A stretch of 64,000 bases of DNA from Mesonia sp. K7 (GCF_003233725.1 NZ_QKQV01000011.1:1-64000); one strand, 5' to 3'; shown: positions 1 to 8,894, numbered from the stretch's first letter. Translations and numbers: made by a program. The notes: a model not told the origin generated them from the letters alone.

Positions 1-1
1 A

Positions 2-3000
2 AATGTATTCTTCCTTGATGTGAATGGAGATGGATTGATAGATTTGGTTTTTTGGGATAAAGACAATGATACCTATAGTTATCACCTCAACAATGGCAGT
101 AGTTTTGATATCATGCCCCATTCATTTGGCTCTGGGAGCCCGATCGAGGATTTTTCTTTAGGAGGAAATGCTTATTTTACATTTACGTTTGGAGTTGCCT
201 TTTCTATTTTTGGCTTTAATTTGAAATTTATCGGTACCCCAAATGCAGGTGGGTCTCTGGGAATGAGCAAAACAAGATCAACTTTTAGGGATATAAATGG
301 TGATGGTTTACCTGATTTGTTAAGCGAAACTTCCTCTGGTATAGGGGCAAAATTAAACACGACAGACAAAACACACCTTCTTAAAAAGGTACATACCCCT
401 TTGGGAGGGTCTTGGGAAGTAGATTATCAGCGAATAGGCAATACCTATGATATGCCCCAAAGCAAATGGGTCTTGAATAAAGTTGAAACCAATGATGGGT
501 TTAATGGTGATAGTGCTTTTGGCCCTAACAACACCTTAACTGAGGTTTCTTACGAAAACCCTAAGTATGACCGTAGGGAAAGATCGTTCTTTGGTTTTGA
601 AAAAGTAACCGTTGCACAAAAGGATGTAACGCAATCGGGCAATCCTACCTACCGTTATTCAGAAACCGAATACCACAACGACAACTACTATTTAAAAGGA
701 GCTCCAAAATCTGTAAAAACATTTGATGGCACAGGTAATATATTAAGCTCTAAAGAAACGAAGTACAACCTTTTGAATCCTGATGCTCCACAAGTAGATT
801 TAAATGCCAACCTCAGTACTTTCTATATTGAATCTACTCTTGCCACCACCAATAATCCTGAAACGTTGATTGATAAATCCCGCTTATTTGTAGTGCCTGT
901 CAAAACCATAAACAGAAATTACGAAAACTCACAATATATTGAATCTATTGAAGAATTCCTAAAGTATAGTGAATTTGGAAATTTAGAGGTATATACAAAT
1001 TATGGCGAGGGAGGAGATGATATATACACCACAGAAATCAATTACCACCCAATGATTAATAACACGGGAATAGATATTAATAATGATGAATATTGTCCTG
1101 GCTATCCTAGCATGGTCCGTGTCTTAAAAGGGGTTAGTGGCACTGGCACTCTAATGAGAGAGCGTAGTGCTGAGTATAACCAAGGAAAAATAATTGAGGT
1201 ACGTACAAAGCTTAATGGTAATGATGAGAATACTATCAATTTTGAATATGACATTTTGGGCAATTTAACTAAGGTTATTGCACAAGACAGTAAAGAAGAT
1301 TATGGCAATCCTTCTTCTCCATCTTTTACAAAAGATATAACCTATGATACTGAAGTAAAAACCTATCCCATCAAAGTGGAGAATTCATTTGGAGAGTTCT
1401 CGGAAATGGAATACAATTATCTCTTTGGGGTTCCAGTGCTCACGAAAGAAGTTAATAACAATAAAATCAGAACACGTATAGATGATCGAGGGAGAGTCAT
1501 TGAAATTTCAGAACCTATACAAGGGAATCATTCATTTGGTGAAGATAATTGGATCATTCGTATGGAATACAAAGGAGAGGATCCTCTGGAGGGAACAATA
1601 GGAACCAATACCTCTTCTTATCTTTTTAATGCTAAAGGAAGTTTTGAGGCCAATATACCCTATTCATTGGCTGTCTCTAATAATAACGAACATTATGCGG
1701 TGACAAGACATTTAGAGAAAAAATTGGACTATAATTATCCTTGGAGTAGTAATTTTAATTTACAAAATGAATTGCTTACCATCAGTATTGTAGATGGATT
1801 AGGCAAGGGTATTCAAGTTAAAAAAACACACCAATATTCTACCAATAATACTTTGGGTTGGCAAGTAAGTGGTAAAAACAAAGTAGATGCCTTTGGTAGG
1901 GTGATAGAAAGTTATCTTCCTACTATACAATCACCTAATAATATCATCAATCCCACGGGGACAGACTTGGAATATGATAATAGCATTCCGCCATCTATAT
2001 ATCCTCCTTTAGAAATGAAATATGATGAAAAAGACCGCAAGACTGCAATTACCCAGCCTGGAGAAACAACTGCTGCAACCCTGCTATATGAAGTAGAGAA
2101 CGGCATGCTCAAACAAACCCTGATCAACGAGGCTGGACAAACCAACAGTACTTATATAGACAACCGTGGTAGAAAAAGAAAAACAGTACAAAATGATGAG
2201 ATTACGACCACTTTTGACTATAATGCAATAAACGAACTTGTTAAAGTCACCAATACTATGGGCTATGTCACCAATAGTATCTATGATATGGCTGGTAGAA
2301 GAACCGAAATACAACACCCAGACCAGGGAGTTACCAAGTTAAAGTATGATACTGCTGGAAACTTGATTGAACGGGAATCTTCCAATTTGCTGGCAGGTGA
2401 AAACCCCGGTAAGATTACCTATGACTATACCTATAATAGGTTATTGGGCATTAATTACCCCAATAATCCAGAAAACAACGTAAGGTATGTCTATGGAGAC
2501 GATGGAACTTCTGGCGTCAATTACGCAGAAAACTCTATCGGAAGAGTAGTTGTTCAAAAAGATGCGTCGGGATTACAGTATTTCCAATACGACAAATTGG
2601 GGAATGTTATTGAAGTTTCCAGAGTAGTAAATGTGGCCGGAAGAAGAGGTGTATGGTTTCGGACTCGATGGACATATGACAGTTGGAGTAGAGTACACGA
2701 GATACAATACCCTGATGATGAAGAAGTTAAATATTATTATAATGACGCTGGAAAATTATATAAAGTAACCTCTGATGTTAAGAATAGTGGTTTGCATAAT
2801 ACTGTAGAAATTGTTAGCAATATCTATTATAATCAATTTGGCGAACGCGAACGGATTGAATACGCCAATGGTACGTTTACCAATTATGATTATGATATCC
2901 GTAGAAGATTAGATGAGGTAGAGCATACTTTCTCAGGCGGAAACCAAAACATCAAAAAACTATATACTTATGATGTTCTTTCCAATATTACCGACATCAC

Positions 3001-5164
3001 TACTTCAAACCCAGGCAATACCTTACCTGGTTTAGGACAATTGGGAGGTCCAGGGGAGCATCATTATACCTATGATAATTACAATAGATTGATGGCGGCC
3101 TATGGATTGTATGTAGGTCCTAATGACGGAAACCTGGGAAGTAATGACTTTCTTGCCCAGGAATACACCTTACAGATGGAATATGACAAAAGCCATAACA
3201 TCATCAGCAAGACACAACAACATTATTATGACGGGGTACCATCCTATTATTATCTTGACCCTAATACTGCTTCTCTCAACAAACCAAACTCTTATGGGCT
3301 AAGTTATCAAGAATATGCACAAGGAGCCTATGTAGCGGGAGATAATTATGGTTATGTACAGCCTCATGCTCCTAGAAGAATTGTAGAAATGCCCGATGGT
3401 GGTTATGATCCCAATACAAACGATGGTGACCCCAACATAAAACACAAAACCATAGAATACGACCATAACGGTAACCAAACCATCATCAAACAAGAACTGG
3501 TAAGAGATGAAGAGGAGATTGTATTACGGGAACACCTATGGGATGAGGAAAATAGATTGACGGCCGTAGATCTTGACCCGGAAAACGAACATATGCATCC
3601 TGTAGCGGTATATGTGTATGATGCCAATGGGGAACGTATCATCAAGTACAATGAGGATCGTATAGATGCTTACTCCAATGCAGAAGACCGTCAGCTGGCA
3701 GACCGAAGAAATATCATGATTTACCCGAGTGGTCTGGTAGTCGCCAAGGTTTTACCGCCTGCTGAAAACCCTGAAGAAGGTCCAAATCCTTTGCTAAAGT
3801 ATACCAACTATTATTATATAGGTAGTGAACGTGTAGGGAGTCGTTTGGGAACCAGTCAAGAAATGCTTGGCTATAACAGATGGCATGGTTTGTTGTATAT
3901 TGACGTATATGACCAAACTCAGTCGATGCTCATTACCGAATATGCGGATCTCTTTCTGATGGGAGATGCTAGCCTTATCGTTACCAAAGCCTACCAGAAG
4001 TTTGGTCTTTCTAAAAGTTTACCTTCTGCCACAGGAACAGATGTGCCGGCTAGTATTCCTTCACACGGGGGCACCCCTAGTTATCCTGCACATATAGATG
4101 ACATTTCCGACCATGATTTGACCAACGTAGAGCGTTTTTATTTTCACCCCGACCATTTGGGAAGTTCGAGCTATATTACTAACTTAGCGGGAGACGTGAC
4201 CCAACATATGGAATATTTACCCTTCGGAGAGCTTTTGGTGGACGAACACCAAAACTCCAACAATACCCCGTTTAAGTTTAACGGAAAGGAGTTTGATGAG
4301 GAGACAGGGAATTATTACTACGGCGCAAGATACTACAACCCCAAATGGAGTATTTGGTTAAGTGTTGACCCGTTGGCGGAGAAGTATCCAAATTGGTCAC
4401 CTTTCGTATATGTTCATAATAATCCTGTTAATTTGATTGACCCAACAGGAATGGAAGCTGAGAGTTCTGGAAATGGTTGTGGTTGCCCTCCAGATTGTAC
4501 TTTTTGGGATCGATTAAAAAGTATCTTTACTGGGGACTTTCTAGGTATTAATGGACAACAGATGGTAGAAGACGCCAATACCTTAGCTGCTTCAGGTGGT
4601 GTTACTAATGAAGAGTCCTTACAAGCCTCTAATAGACTAGCAAGTCAATCTAAAAGAGTTGAAAAAGTTTCTCAAGCAGCTCAAGAGGGTATTCAAGTAA
4701 TGGAAGAATTGCATCCGTATGGAACAGAAGCCATGCTTTTAACGCATATAATGATGGAGGATTATGAAGGAGCTGGAAACTATAGTATAGAAAACTCTCC
4801 TTATTTATTAATAGGTTCATTACCCTTAATACCTAGTGGTCCATTAAAAGTAGCTTTAAAAGCTGGCCCTGCCAAGTTAACCCAAAATGCTTTACTACAT
4901 ATTTTAGATAGACACGCCTACAATAGTATAGCAGAAGGAGCTGGAAAATTTTCTAAAGGAACTTCTTTAAAACAATTGTTAAATCTTATCAACACTACCA
5001 CCACTGAAGGGGCTTTTAGACTTAATACAAGGGGCAGACCTGGGGTTATAGCAGAATATAATTTCGGGAGAGTAATTGGAACTAACATAAATGGAAATTC
5101 AGCCACAAACTTACGTGTAGTAATTAGTCCAAAAGGTGAAGTTATAACTGCATTTCCATTTTAA
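2..5164 (+). CDS. Rhs/YD-repeat polymorphic toxin, 5' end outside window
   Basis: Large secreted or surface Rhs protein; the frame is open through the left edge, so the start lies upstream (the GTG at 20 is internal). About 1,720 residues are visible. Two FG-GAP/VCBS-like NGDG motifs lie near residues 1-10 and 90-100, followed by a SpvB/TcdB-like middle and many YD repeats. The Rhs core runs from about residue 1374 (HPDHLGSS) through YYYGARYYNP to the DPTGM boundary near 1477, where related proteins cut themselves. The remaining ~237 residues are the variable tail. Its last ~100 (HILDRH, then a closing VISPKGEVITAFP) suggest a small RNase of the BECR superfamily; that is my inference. The tail is more AT-rich than the core. 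Immunity-like genes follow directly. Confidence 0.93.
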   Translation, partial: NVFFLDVNGDGLIDLVFWDKDNDTYSYHLNNGSSFDIMPHSFGSGSPIEDFSLGGNAYFTFTFGVAFSIFGFNLKFIGTPNAGGSLGMSKTRSTFRDINGDGLPDLLSETSSGIGAKLNTTDKTHLLKKVHTPLGGSWEVDYQRIGNTYDMPQSKWVLNKVETNDGFNGDSAFGPNNTLTEVSYENPKYDRRERSFFGFEKVTVAQKDVTQSGNPTYRYSETEYHNDNYYLKGAPKSVKTFDGTGNILSSKETKYNLLNPDAPQVDLNANLSTFYIESTLATTNNPETLIDKSRLFVVPVKTINRNYENSQYIESIEEFLKYSEFGNLEVYTNYGEGGDDIYTTEINYHPMINNTGIDINNDEYCPGYPSMVRVLKGVSGTGTLMRERSAEYNQGKIIEVRTKLNGNDENTINFEYDILGNLTKVIAQDSKEDYGNPSSPSFTKDITYDTEVKTYPIKVENSFGEFSEMEYNYLFGVPVLTKEVNNNKIRTRIDDRGRVIEISEPIQGNHSFGEDNWIIRMEYKGEDPLEGTIGTNTSSYLFNAKGSFEANIPYSLAVSNNNEHYAVTRHLEKKLDYNYPWSSNFNLQNELLTISIVDGLGKGIQVKKTHQYSTNNTLGWQVSGKNKVDAFGRVIESYLPTIQSPNNIINPTGTDLEYDNSIPPSIYPPLEMKYDEKDRKTAITQPGETTAATLLYEVENGMLKQTLINEAGQTNSTYIDNRGRKRKTVQNDEITTTFDYNAINELVKVTNTMGYVTNSIYDMAGRRTEIQHPDQGVTKLKYDTAGNLIERESSNLLAGENPGKITYDYTYNRLLGINYPNNPENNVRYVYGDDGTSGVNYAENSIGRVVVQKDASGLQYFQYDKLGNVIEVSRVVNVAGRRGVWFRTRWTYDSWSRVHEIQYPDDEEVKYYYNDAGKLYKVTSDVKNSGLHNTVEIVSNIYYNQFGERERIEYANGTFTNYDYDIRRRLDEVEHTFSGGNQNIKKLYTYDVLSNITDITTSNPGNTLPGLGQLGGPGEHHYTYDNYNRLMAAYGLYVGPNDGNLGSNDFLAQEYTLQMEYDKSHNIISKTQQHYYDGVPSYYYLDPNTASLNKPNSYGLSYQEYAQGAYVAGDNYGYVQPHAPRRIVEMPDGGYDPNTNDGDPNIKHKTIEYDHNGNQTIIKQELVRDEEEIVLREHLWDEENRLTAVDLDPENEHMHPVAVYVYDANGERIIKYNEDRIDAYSNAEDRQLADRRNIMIYPSGLVVAKVLPPAENPEEGPNPLLKYTNYYYIGSERVGSRLGTSQEMLGYNRWHGLLYIDVYDQTQSMLITEYADLFLMGDASLIVTKAYQKFGLSKSLPSATGTDVPASIPSHGGTPSYPAHIDDISDHDLTNVERFYFHPDHLGSSSYITNLAGDVTQHMEYLPFGELLVDEHQNSNNTPFKFNGKEFDEETGNYYYGARYYNPKWSIWLSVDPLAEKYPNWSPFVYVHNNPVNLIDPTGMEAESSGNGCGCPPDCTFWDRLKSIFTGDFLGINGQQMVEDANTLAASGGVTNEESLQASNRLASQSKRVEKVSQAAQEGIQVMEELHPYGTEAMLLTHIMMEDYEGAGNYSIENSPYLLIGSLPLIPSGPLKVALKAGPAKLTQNALLHILDRHAYNSIAEGAGKFSKGTSLKQLLNLINTTTTEGAFRLNTRGRPGVIAEYNFGRVIGTNINGNSATNLRVVISPKGEVITAFPF

Positions 5165-5174
5165 ATATTAAATT

Positions 5175-5633
5175 ATGTTTAAAATAAATTATACTATATC
5201 AAATTCTGAAAGAGAAAAAAAATCTCTTGAAGTTAATGATACTACTTTGAGATATTATTCATTTCAGGGGAGTGTTTTATTAAAATATAATAATTCTAAA
5301 ATTAATTTAGATTGGGGCTGGATACCTTTATTAGATTTTGCTTATACATTACTTCTTATCTGCGAAGACTTATTAAGCGAAGAATTCTCAAGGGAAGAAT
5401 TTGAATTTACTGAATCAGATGGGGTTTTATATTTTATTAGAAAAGAAAATTCAGTTGAAATCTCAACTTCTTTTTCAAATGAAATTTTAATAATGAGTAT
5501 TGTATCATTTCAAAAAGGAGTAAGTTATTTTTATTATGAATTAATAACCCAAGTAAAAAAAATTAATAAAGAAATAACCAACAACCCTAATTTTAAAGTC
5601 TTTGATGACAAGTTGCATAATTTAAACATATAA
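5175..5633 (+). CDS. Probable immunity protein for the Rhs toxin tail
   Basis: A 152-residue soluble, acidic protein with no signal peptide or membrane segment, beginning 10 bases after the toxin stop. A small cytoplasmic protein directly after an Rhs tail is the standard position for the cognate immunity protein, which would bind and block the tail in the producing cell and its kin. I do not recognise a named family; a WxPLLDFA stretch near residue 50 is the most distinctive element. The region is very AT-rich, like the toxin tail, as expected if toxin tail and immunity gene moved together. Function rests on position only. Confidence 0.7.
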   Translation: MFKINYTISNSEREKKSLEVNDTTLRYYSFQGSVLLKYNNSKINLDWGWIPLLDFAYTLLLICEDLLSEEFSREEFEFTESDGVLYFIRKENSVEISTSFSNEILIMSIVSFQKGVSYFYYELITQVKKINKEITNNPNFKVFDDKLHNLNI

Positions 5634-5640
5634 AATTATA

Positions 5641-5961
5641 ATGAAATACTTAAAAGTTTATATAGAGAATAGCATTAGTAAAGAAGGTTTACTATTTAAA
5701 CTCTATAGAAGATTGTTTTTAAACAGATGCAATGAGTTAATTAACTCTTGTAATGTTTGGATTCTTGAATTCGCTGAAGAAGGTTATATTAATCGTGAGA
5801 TTGGTTTGAATAAAGATTTAGAACCAGTAATTTCTATGCCCAATTCTAAATGTTATGGTTTTTTATCGGATACAAATATGACTTATGAAGATTTTTTATT
5901 TGAAAAATACAAATTTCAAAAAGTTAAACCTGAAACTTTTGAATCTTATTGGAATCCTTGA
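5641..5961 (+). CDS. Small hypothetical protein, possible second immunity gene
   Basis: A 106-residue protein, Lys- and aromatic-rich, starting 7 bases after the preceding stop, so very probably co-transcribed with the toxin. No signal peptide, no membrane segment and no family I recognise. It ends in FESYWNP. Its place in the toxin-immunity run suggests an accessory or orphan immunity protein left from an earlier tail, but it could be unrelated. Confidence 0.55.
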   Translation: MKYLKVYIENSISKEGLLFKLYRRLFLNRCNELINSCNVWILEFAEEGYINREIGLNKDLEPVISMPNSKCYGFLSDTNMTYEDFLFEKYKFQKVKPETFESYWNP

Positions 5962-6032
5962 TAAAAATATAAATAAATTGTAAAAAATTTATTAATAATT
6001 TTCAGTTTAGTAAAATATGGTTATAAAAATAG

Positions 6033-6758
6033 AAGTGTGATTATACAAAGTCAAAGGGTATAAATATAATATTTAAAAGAGTTACTAATTCAGCTAATCC
6101 TAAAATAATTGGTGTAAATAACGGAATATACCAAGTGGAATTAGATGAGAAAGATTTAGGAAACAAATACAACAATCTACTTACACAAGTGAACGTTGAA
6201 GAATTTTTAGAGCACAGAGACGAGATTTTCAATTTAGACATCACTTTGGAAGGCGAGTTATTGCCAAAAGCCAAAGTAACAGACCTAATGGGCTATACAC
6301 CTCGTTTTTTTGGTTTTCATTACTTGGTTAGCCAAAAAGTTGTAGACTGTTTGAAAGAAGAAAATGTATCTAAAGAAAAATATCGTTTGTTGAAAGTCGA
6401 GATAAAAGGAGTTGACGAGGATTATTACTTACTTTATGTTCCGTGGATAAATAAATCTGCAATTATTTTTTCGGAATCATTAATATATCGGACGTTTGAT
6501 GCTGATTCTTCTGATAAAGAATACTTCGAGATAAAGAATCTTAATGATTACATTGAGTTACAGGATAAAGAGCCTTTTAACTCTTTTGATAAAGTAGTTT
6601 TAAATAGTAGATATATAAAAAAACATATTATTTCAATTCAAGGAATTACCGAACTTTTCTTTTCAGATGCTATAGTTGACAAATTGCTTTCAAATAGCAT
6701 AACAAGTTTAGAAATCAAGAACAAAACTTTGCTTCATTTTTCTGAAAAAGATATTTAG
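6033..6758 (+). pseudogene. Imm43/DUF1629-like immunity gene lacking a normal start
   Basis: A continuous frame runs from just after a stop at 6030 to 6758. The part from GTG 6135 gives 207 residues, but the 34 codons upstream also read like protein (KIIGVNNGIYQVELDE leads into it), and no ATG, GTG or TTG is available there. An ATG at 6017 in another frame runs into TGA after seven codons, so a frameshift or 5' truncation is likely. The pattern (VSQKVVDCL, then a YYLLYVPWI strand, a hydrophobic SAIIFSESL segment and a C-terminal ITELFFSDAIVDKL) resembles DUF1629/Imm43-type immunity proteins; this is a weak family call. It may still be expressed from GTG 6135. Probably an orphan immunity gene displaced when the toxin tail was exchanged. 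Confidence 0.5.
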
Positions 6759-6964
6759 AGTAGTTTATATTTAAGTTATCAATCTTTTATAATTAAGATT
6801 ATACTTATATTCCATTAGCGCTTGCCAATTAAACCACTTAAAATGATTGTAGTGGTCTTTTTTTCCTGTTAAATTTGTGTTTGGTGCAATTTTTAGATCC
6901 TATGTAGACATAATAAAAAGGCGCATTTCTGCACCTTTTCATTTTCATCAAAAAAAATAGTTTT

Positions 6965-7243
6965 CTACATAATTGTCACTTTGTCACTGTTTTTAAAATA
7001 TTTGGTTATATCAATTGGGTGCTCCCTTCTTTGTAGTCTTGGAAATGCTCCCCATTCATTCCAATTTCCTCCTTTGTCATCCAAAAAGTAGTATTGATTG
7101 GCTAAATGAGTGCCCAACTGCTTTACAAATATTGCTGTAGGAGTTCCTTCAAATTGGTCAATTAAATGTTCAAACCACTCAATTTCACAAGGTCTATACC
7201 TATATTTACCTGTTTCGTTGCCACTTTCACCCCCTAGAATTGC
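6965..7243 (-). pseudogene. C-terminal remnant of DUF5131 (phage Gp37/Gp68) protein
   Basis: The minus strand encodes about 92 codons ending at the TAG at 6965-6967 and starting abruptly at the REP palindrome near 7243. The peptide contains GGESG, then RPCEIEWFEHLIDQ and FVKQLG, matching the C-terminal third of DUF5131/Gp37-Gp68 proteins (family pattern GGESG, RPMHPDWVRxLRDQ, FFKQWG). Full-length members have about 250 residues, so two thirds are missing. The missing part is not seen on the far side of the transposase, so insertion was accompanied by deletion. Not functional. Confidence 0.75.
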
Positions 7244-7273
7244 CCCGCTAGCGCTCGACTTAGTCGAGTGCTA
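7243..7273 (+). repeat. REP palindrome, left side of RAYT
   Basis: A GC-rich block (CCCCGCTAGCGCTCGAC... onwards) folding as CTCGACT/AGTCGAG. The same block occurs inverted at 7991-8019 and directly at 8190-8220, which marks it as the REP recognised by the neighbouring transposase. Confidence 0.8.
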
Positions 7274-7279
7274 ACTAAA

Positions 7280-7323
7280 CTCGTTTATCACGAGTGCTGT
7301 ACATATCGATAAAACTGTACAGC
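7280..7323 (+). repeat. Secondary hairpins at RAYT left end
   Basis: Two further inverted repeats follow the left REP: CTCGT/ACGAG (about 7280-7294) and a perfect 8-base pair of arms, GCTGTACA at 7296-7303 with TGTACAGC at 7316-7323. They sit between the REP and the transposase start, where Y1-type elements carry structured ends. Confidence 0.6.
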
Positions 7324-7423
7324 AAAAAGCAATAGATAGAAACTTATCGATCAGAAAGTTTAAATGCCACTAACAAAAAAACCACAGACTTAACAAAAAA
7401 ATTTTTTTTATTTTAGTGAGGCT

Positions 7424-7984
7424 ATGAGTAGGAAATATAAGTTTCACAACGAGTCAGGGTTATATTTTGTGAGTTTTGCAACCGTTTATTGGATAGATGT
7501 TTTTACCAGGCAGGAATATTTCGATATGATCACATCGAGTATTATCTATTGTCGTTCGAATAAAGGAATGGAGCTTTATGCCTATTGTATTATGCCGAGT
7601 CATATTCATTTTATCTTTCGCTCTTCTACCAACCAACCTATGGAACTTCTGCGTGATTTTAAAAAACATACCGCCAAAAAAGTAATTGAAGCGATTAATA
7701 ATAATGCTCAAGAAAGCAGAAAGGAATGGATGCTATGGATGTTTGAAAAAGCGGGAAGAAGACAAGGGAATATTAAAAACTATCAGTTTTGGCAACATCA
7801 TAATAAACCTATAGAGTTATGGAGTGAAAAGGTTATTTTGCAAAAAATAAACTATATTCACAACAACCCTGTAAAAAGCGGTTTTGTTTTACAACCAGAA
7901 GACTGGAAGTATTCTAGTGCAAGAAACTTTATAGAAGATCATACGGTTTTAAAAATTGATGACGCAGGTTTCTTGGGAATTTGA
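7424..7984 (+). CDS. REP-associated tyrosine (Y1/HUH) transposase, RAYT
   Basis: A 186-residue single-strand transposase of the IS200-like Y1 (TnpA_REP, Transposase_17) family. The HUH metal motif is visible as PSHIHFIF near residue 66, and the catalytic tyrosine is probably in INYIHNNPVKSGF near residue 145; both are family hallmarks. Length and the absence of a second ORF fit a stand-alone RAYT. Such enzymes nick single-stranded REP hairpins and are thought to spread them. REP palindromes in opposite orientations flank the gene, and the insertion cuts a DUF5131 gene. The reading frame is intact. Confidence 0.93.
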   Translation: MSRKYKFHNESGLYFVSFATVYWIDVFTRQEYFDMITSSIIYCRSNKGMELYAYCIMPSHIHFIFRSSTNQPMELLRDFKKHTAKKVIEAINNNAQESRKEWMLWMFEKAGRRQGNIKNYQFWQHHNKPIELWSEKVILQKINYIHNNPVKSGFVLQPEDWKYSSARNFIEDHTVLKIDDAGFLGI

Positions 7985-7990
7985 TAGTGG

Positions 7991-8019
7991 GCACTCGTTA
8001 TAAACGAGCGCTAGCGGGG
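7991..8019 (-). repeat. REP palindrome, right side of RAYT
   Basis: Inverted copy of the left REP (GCACTCGTT...AACGAGCGCTAGCGGGG). The inner stem differs from the left copy (CTCGTT/AACGAG instead of CTCGACT/AGTCGAG) but keeps base pairing, while the CGCTAGCGGGG foot is unchanged. Confidence 0.8.
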
Positions 8020-8135
8020 GATGATGTATTTGGTTTTGTGTTTATAGTCGGAGTATAGTTTTCTAAACTCCAAAAACCTTTGTCGTCCAATAGGTTTGTC
8101 CAATTACTGATGCTATTGAAATTTAATTTTTTATA

Positions 8136-8192
8136 GGTAGTATTGCTATATTAGCTTTTGTTTATCTCGACCAACCGCTTTACATACTTCCC
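8136..8192 (-). repeat. Duplicated 3' end of ribE (copy A)
   Basis: A 57-bp block repeating 8238-8294 with about three mismatches. On the minus strand it encodes GKYVKRLVEINKS and a stop, which is the end of riboflavin synthase with one conservative change (Ile for Val). It lacks an upstream coding part, so it is a detached gene end. Downstream the frame continues open for about 40 codons without a start; I regard that as non-coding debris. Confidence 0.85.
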
Positions 8193-8220
8193 CGCTAGCG
8201 CTCGACTTAGTCGGGTGCAT
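8190..8220 (+). repeat. Third REP palindrome between the two ribE ends
   Basis: A near-identical copy of the left REP (one base differs in the stem, AGTCGGG for AGTCGAG), in the same orientation as 7243-7273. It separates the detached ribE end from the end of the working gene. Confidence 0.8.
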
Positions 8221-8237
8221 GATTACCAACACTACTT

Positions 8238-8294
8238 GGTATTATTGCTATATTAGCTTTTGTTTACCTCTACCAACCGCTTTACATACTTCCC
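8238..8294 (-). repeat. 3' end of functional ribE (copy B of the 57-bp repeat)
   Basis: The working gene's last 14 codons plus about 15 bases after the stop, repeated at 8136-8192. The 102-bp offset contains the third REP. Confidence 0.85.
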
Positions 8295-8846
8295 AATTAC
8301 ATCAAACTCAAGGTTGACGACATCATTTTCTTTTAAATACTTAAACGTAGTATTTTCTAAGGTATAAGGGATAATCGCTACGCTAAATTCATTTTTTTGG
8401 CTGTTCACCACGGTAAGACTCACCCCATTCACGGTAATCGAACCTTTTTCGATGGTGATGTTGTGCAGGCTTTCGTCATAAGTAAAGCTAAAAATCGTGC
8501 TTCCGTCTTGTTGTTCTATCTGTTTACAAACGGCGGTTTGGTCTACGTGGCCTTGTACAATATGCCCGTCAAGCCGAGCACCCAATTGCATGCCCCTTTC
8601 GAGATTGACCACGTCGTCTTTTTGTAGGTTACCCAGGTTGGTTTTTTGTAGCGTTTCTTCAATAGCCGTGACTTGGTAGGTATCGTTTTCGATATCCACG
8701 ACGGTCAAACAAACACCGTTATGCGCCACACTTTGGTCGATTTTGAGTTCATGGGTAAAGTTACAAGACACATATAAATGGAGGTTTCCACCTTCTTTTT
8801 CTATGTTTTTTACCTTTCCCAGGGTTTCGATGATTCCTGTAAACAT
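8253..8846 (-). CDS. ribE: Riboflavin synthase, alpha chain
   Basis: 197 residues, normal for the family. Catalyses dismutation of two 6,7-dimethyl-8-ribityllumazines to riboflavin plus a pyrimidine. The N-terminus MFTGIIETLGKV is the family signature, and the two homologous lumazine-binding barrels are visible, each with a NGVCLTV or NGVSLTV motif (near residues 43 and 139) and GHIVQGHVD at about 94-102. A C-terminal helix (YVKRLVEVNKS) closes it. Divergent from pdxA, with a -7 box between. The 3' end is duplicated next to a REP but the gene is intact. Confidence 0.97.
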   Translation of the reverse strand: MFTGIIETLGKVKNIEKEGGNLHLYVSCNFTHELKIDQSVAHNGVCLTVVDIENDTYQVTAIEETLQKTNLGNLQKDDVVNLERGMQLGARLDGHIVQGHVDQTAVCKQIEQQDGSTIFSFTYDESLHNITIEKGSITVNGVSLTVVNSQKNEFSVAIIPYTLENTTFKYLKENDVVNLEFDVIGKYVKRLVEVNKS

Positions 8847-8875
8847 CTTCCTGATTATTTATTACCTTTACCCTG

Positions 8876-8883
8876 CAAAAATA
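8876..8883 (-). promoter_or_regulatory. -7 box for ribE
   Basis: On the minus strand this reads TATTTTTG, matching the Bacteroidota TAnnTTTG element, 29 bases before the ribE start. A TTTTG 23 bases further upstream (8907-8911) could be the -33 element but lies inside pdxA. Confidence 0.4.
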
Positions 8884-8894
8884 GAGATTATTTT

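Larger units (their letters stand above)
7243..8019 (+). mobile_element. RAYT-REP element
   Basis: A unit of left REP, extra hairpins, intact RAYT gene and inverted right REP (7991-8019). The left boundary truncates the DUF5131 remnant. No target duplication was recognised at the edges, as expected for Y1 enzymes. Confidence 0.7.

Noticed and set aside
6017-6040. ATG 6017 as the start of the third immunity-like gene
   Set aside because: It meets TGA after seven codons in a different frame; it could only serve if a frameshift were corrected.
8023-8150. Open minus-strand frame after the detached ribE end
   Set aside because: About 40 codons without a start codon, continuing in frame from the stop; no family resemblance, so treated as debris.
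7243-8220. CRISPR array from the three similar REP blocks
   Set aside because: Only three copies, in mixed orientation and irregularly spaced around a transposase; no cas genes.
8778-8894. Longer N-terminus for pdxA
   Set aside because: The extra codons run antisense through the ribE start and show no PdxA similarity; ATG 8895 opens the normal family N-terminus.
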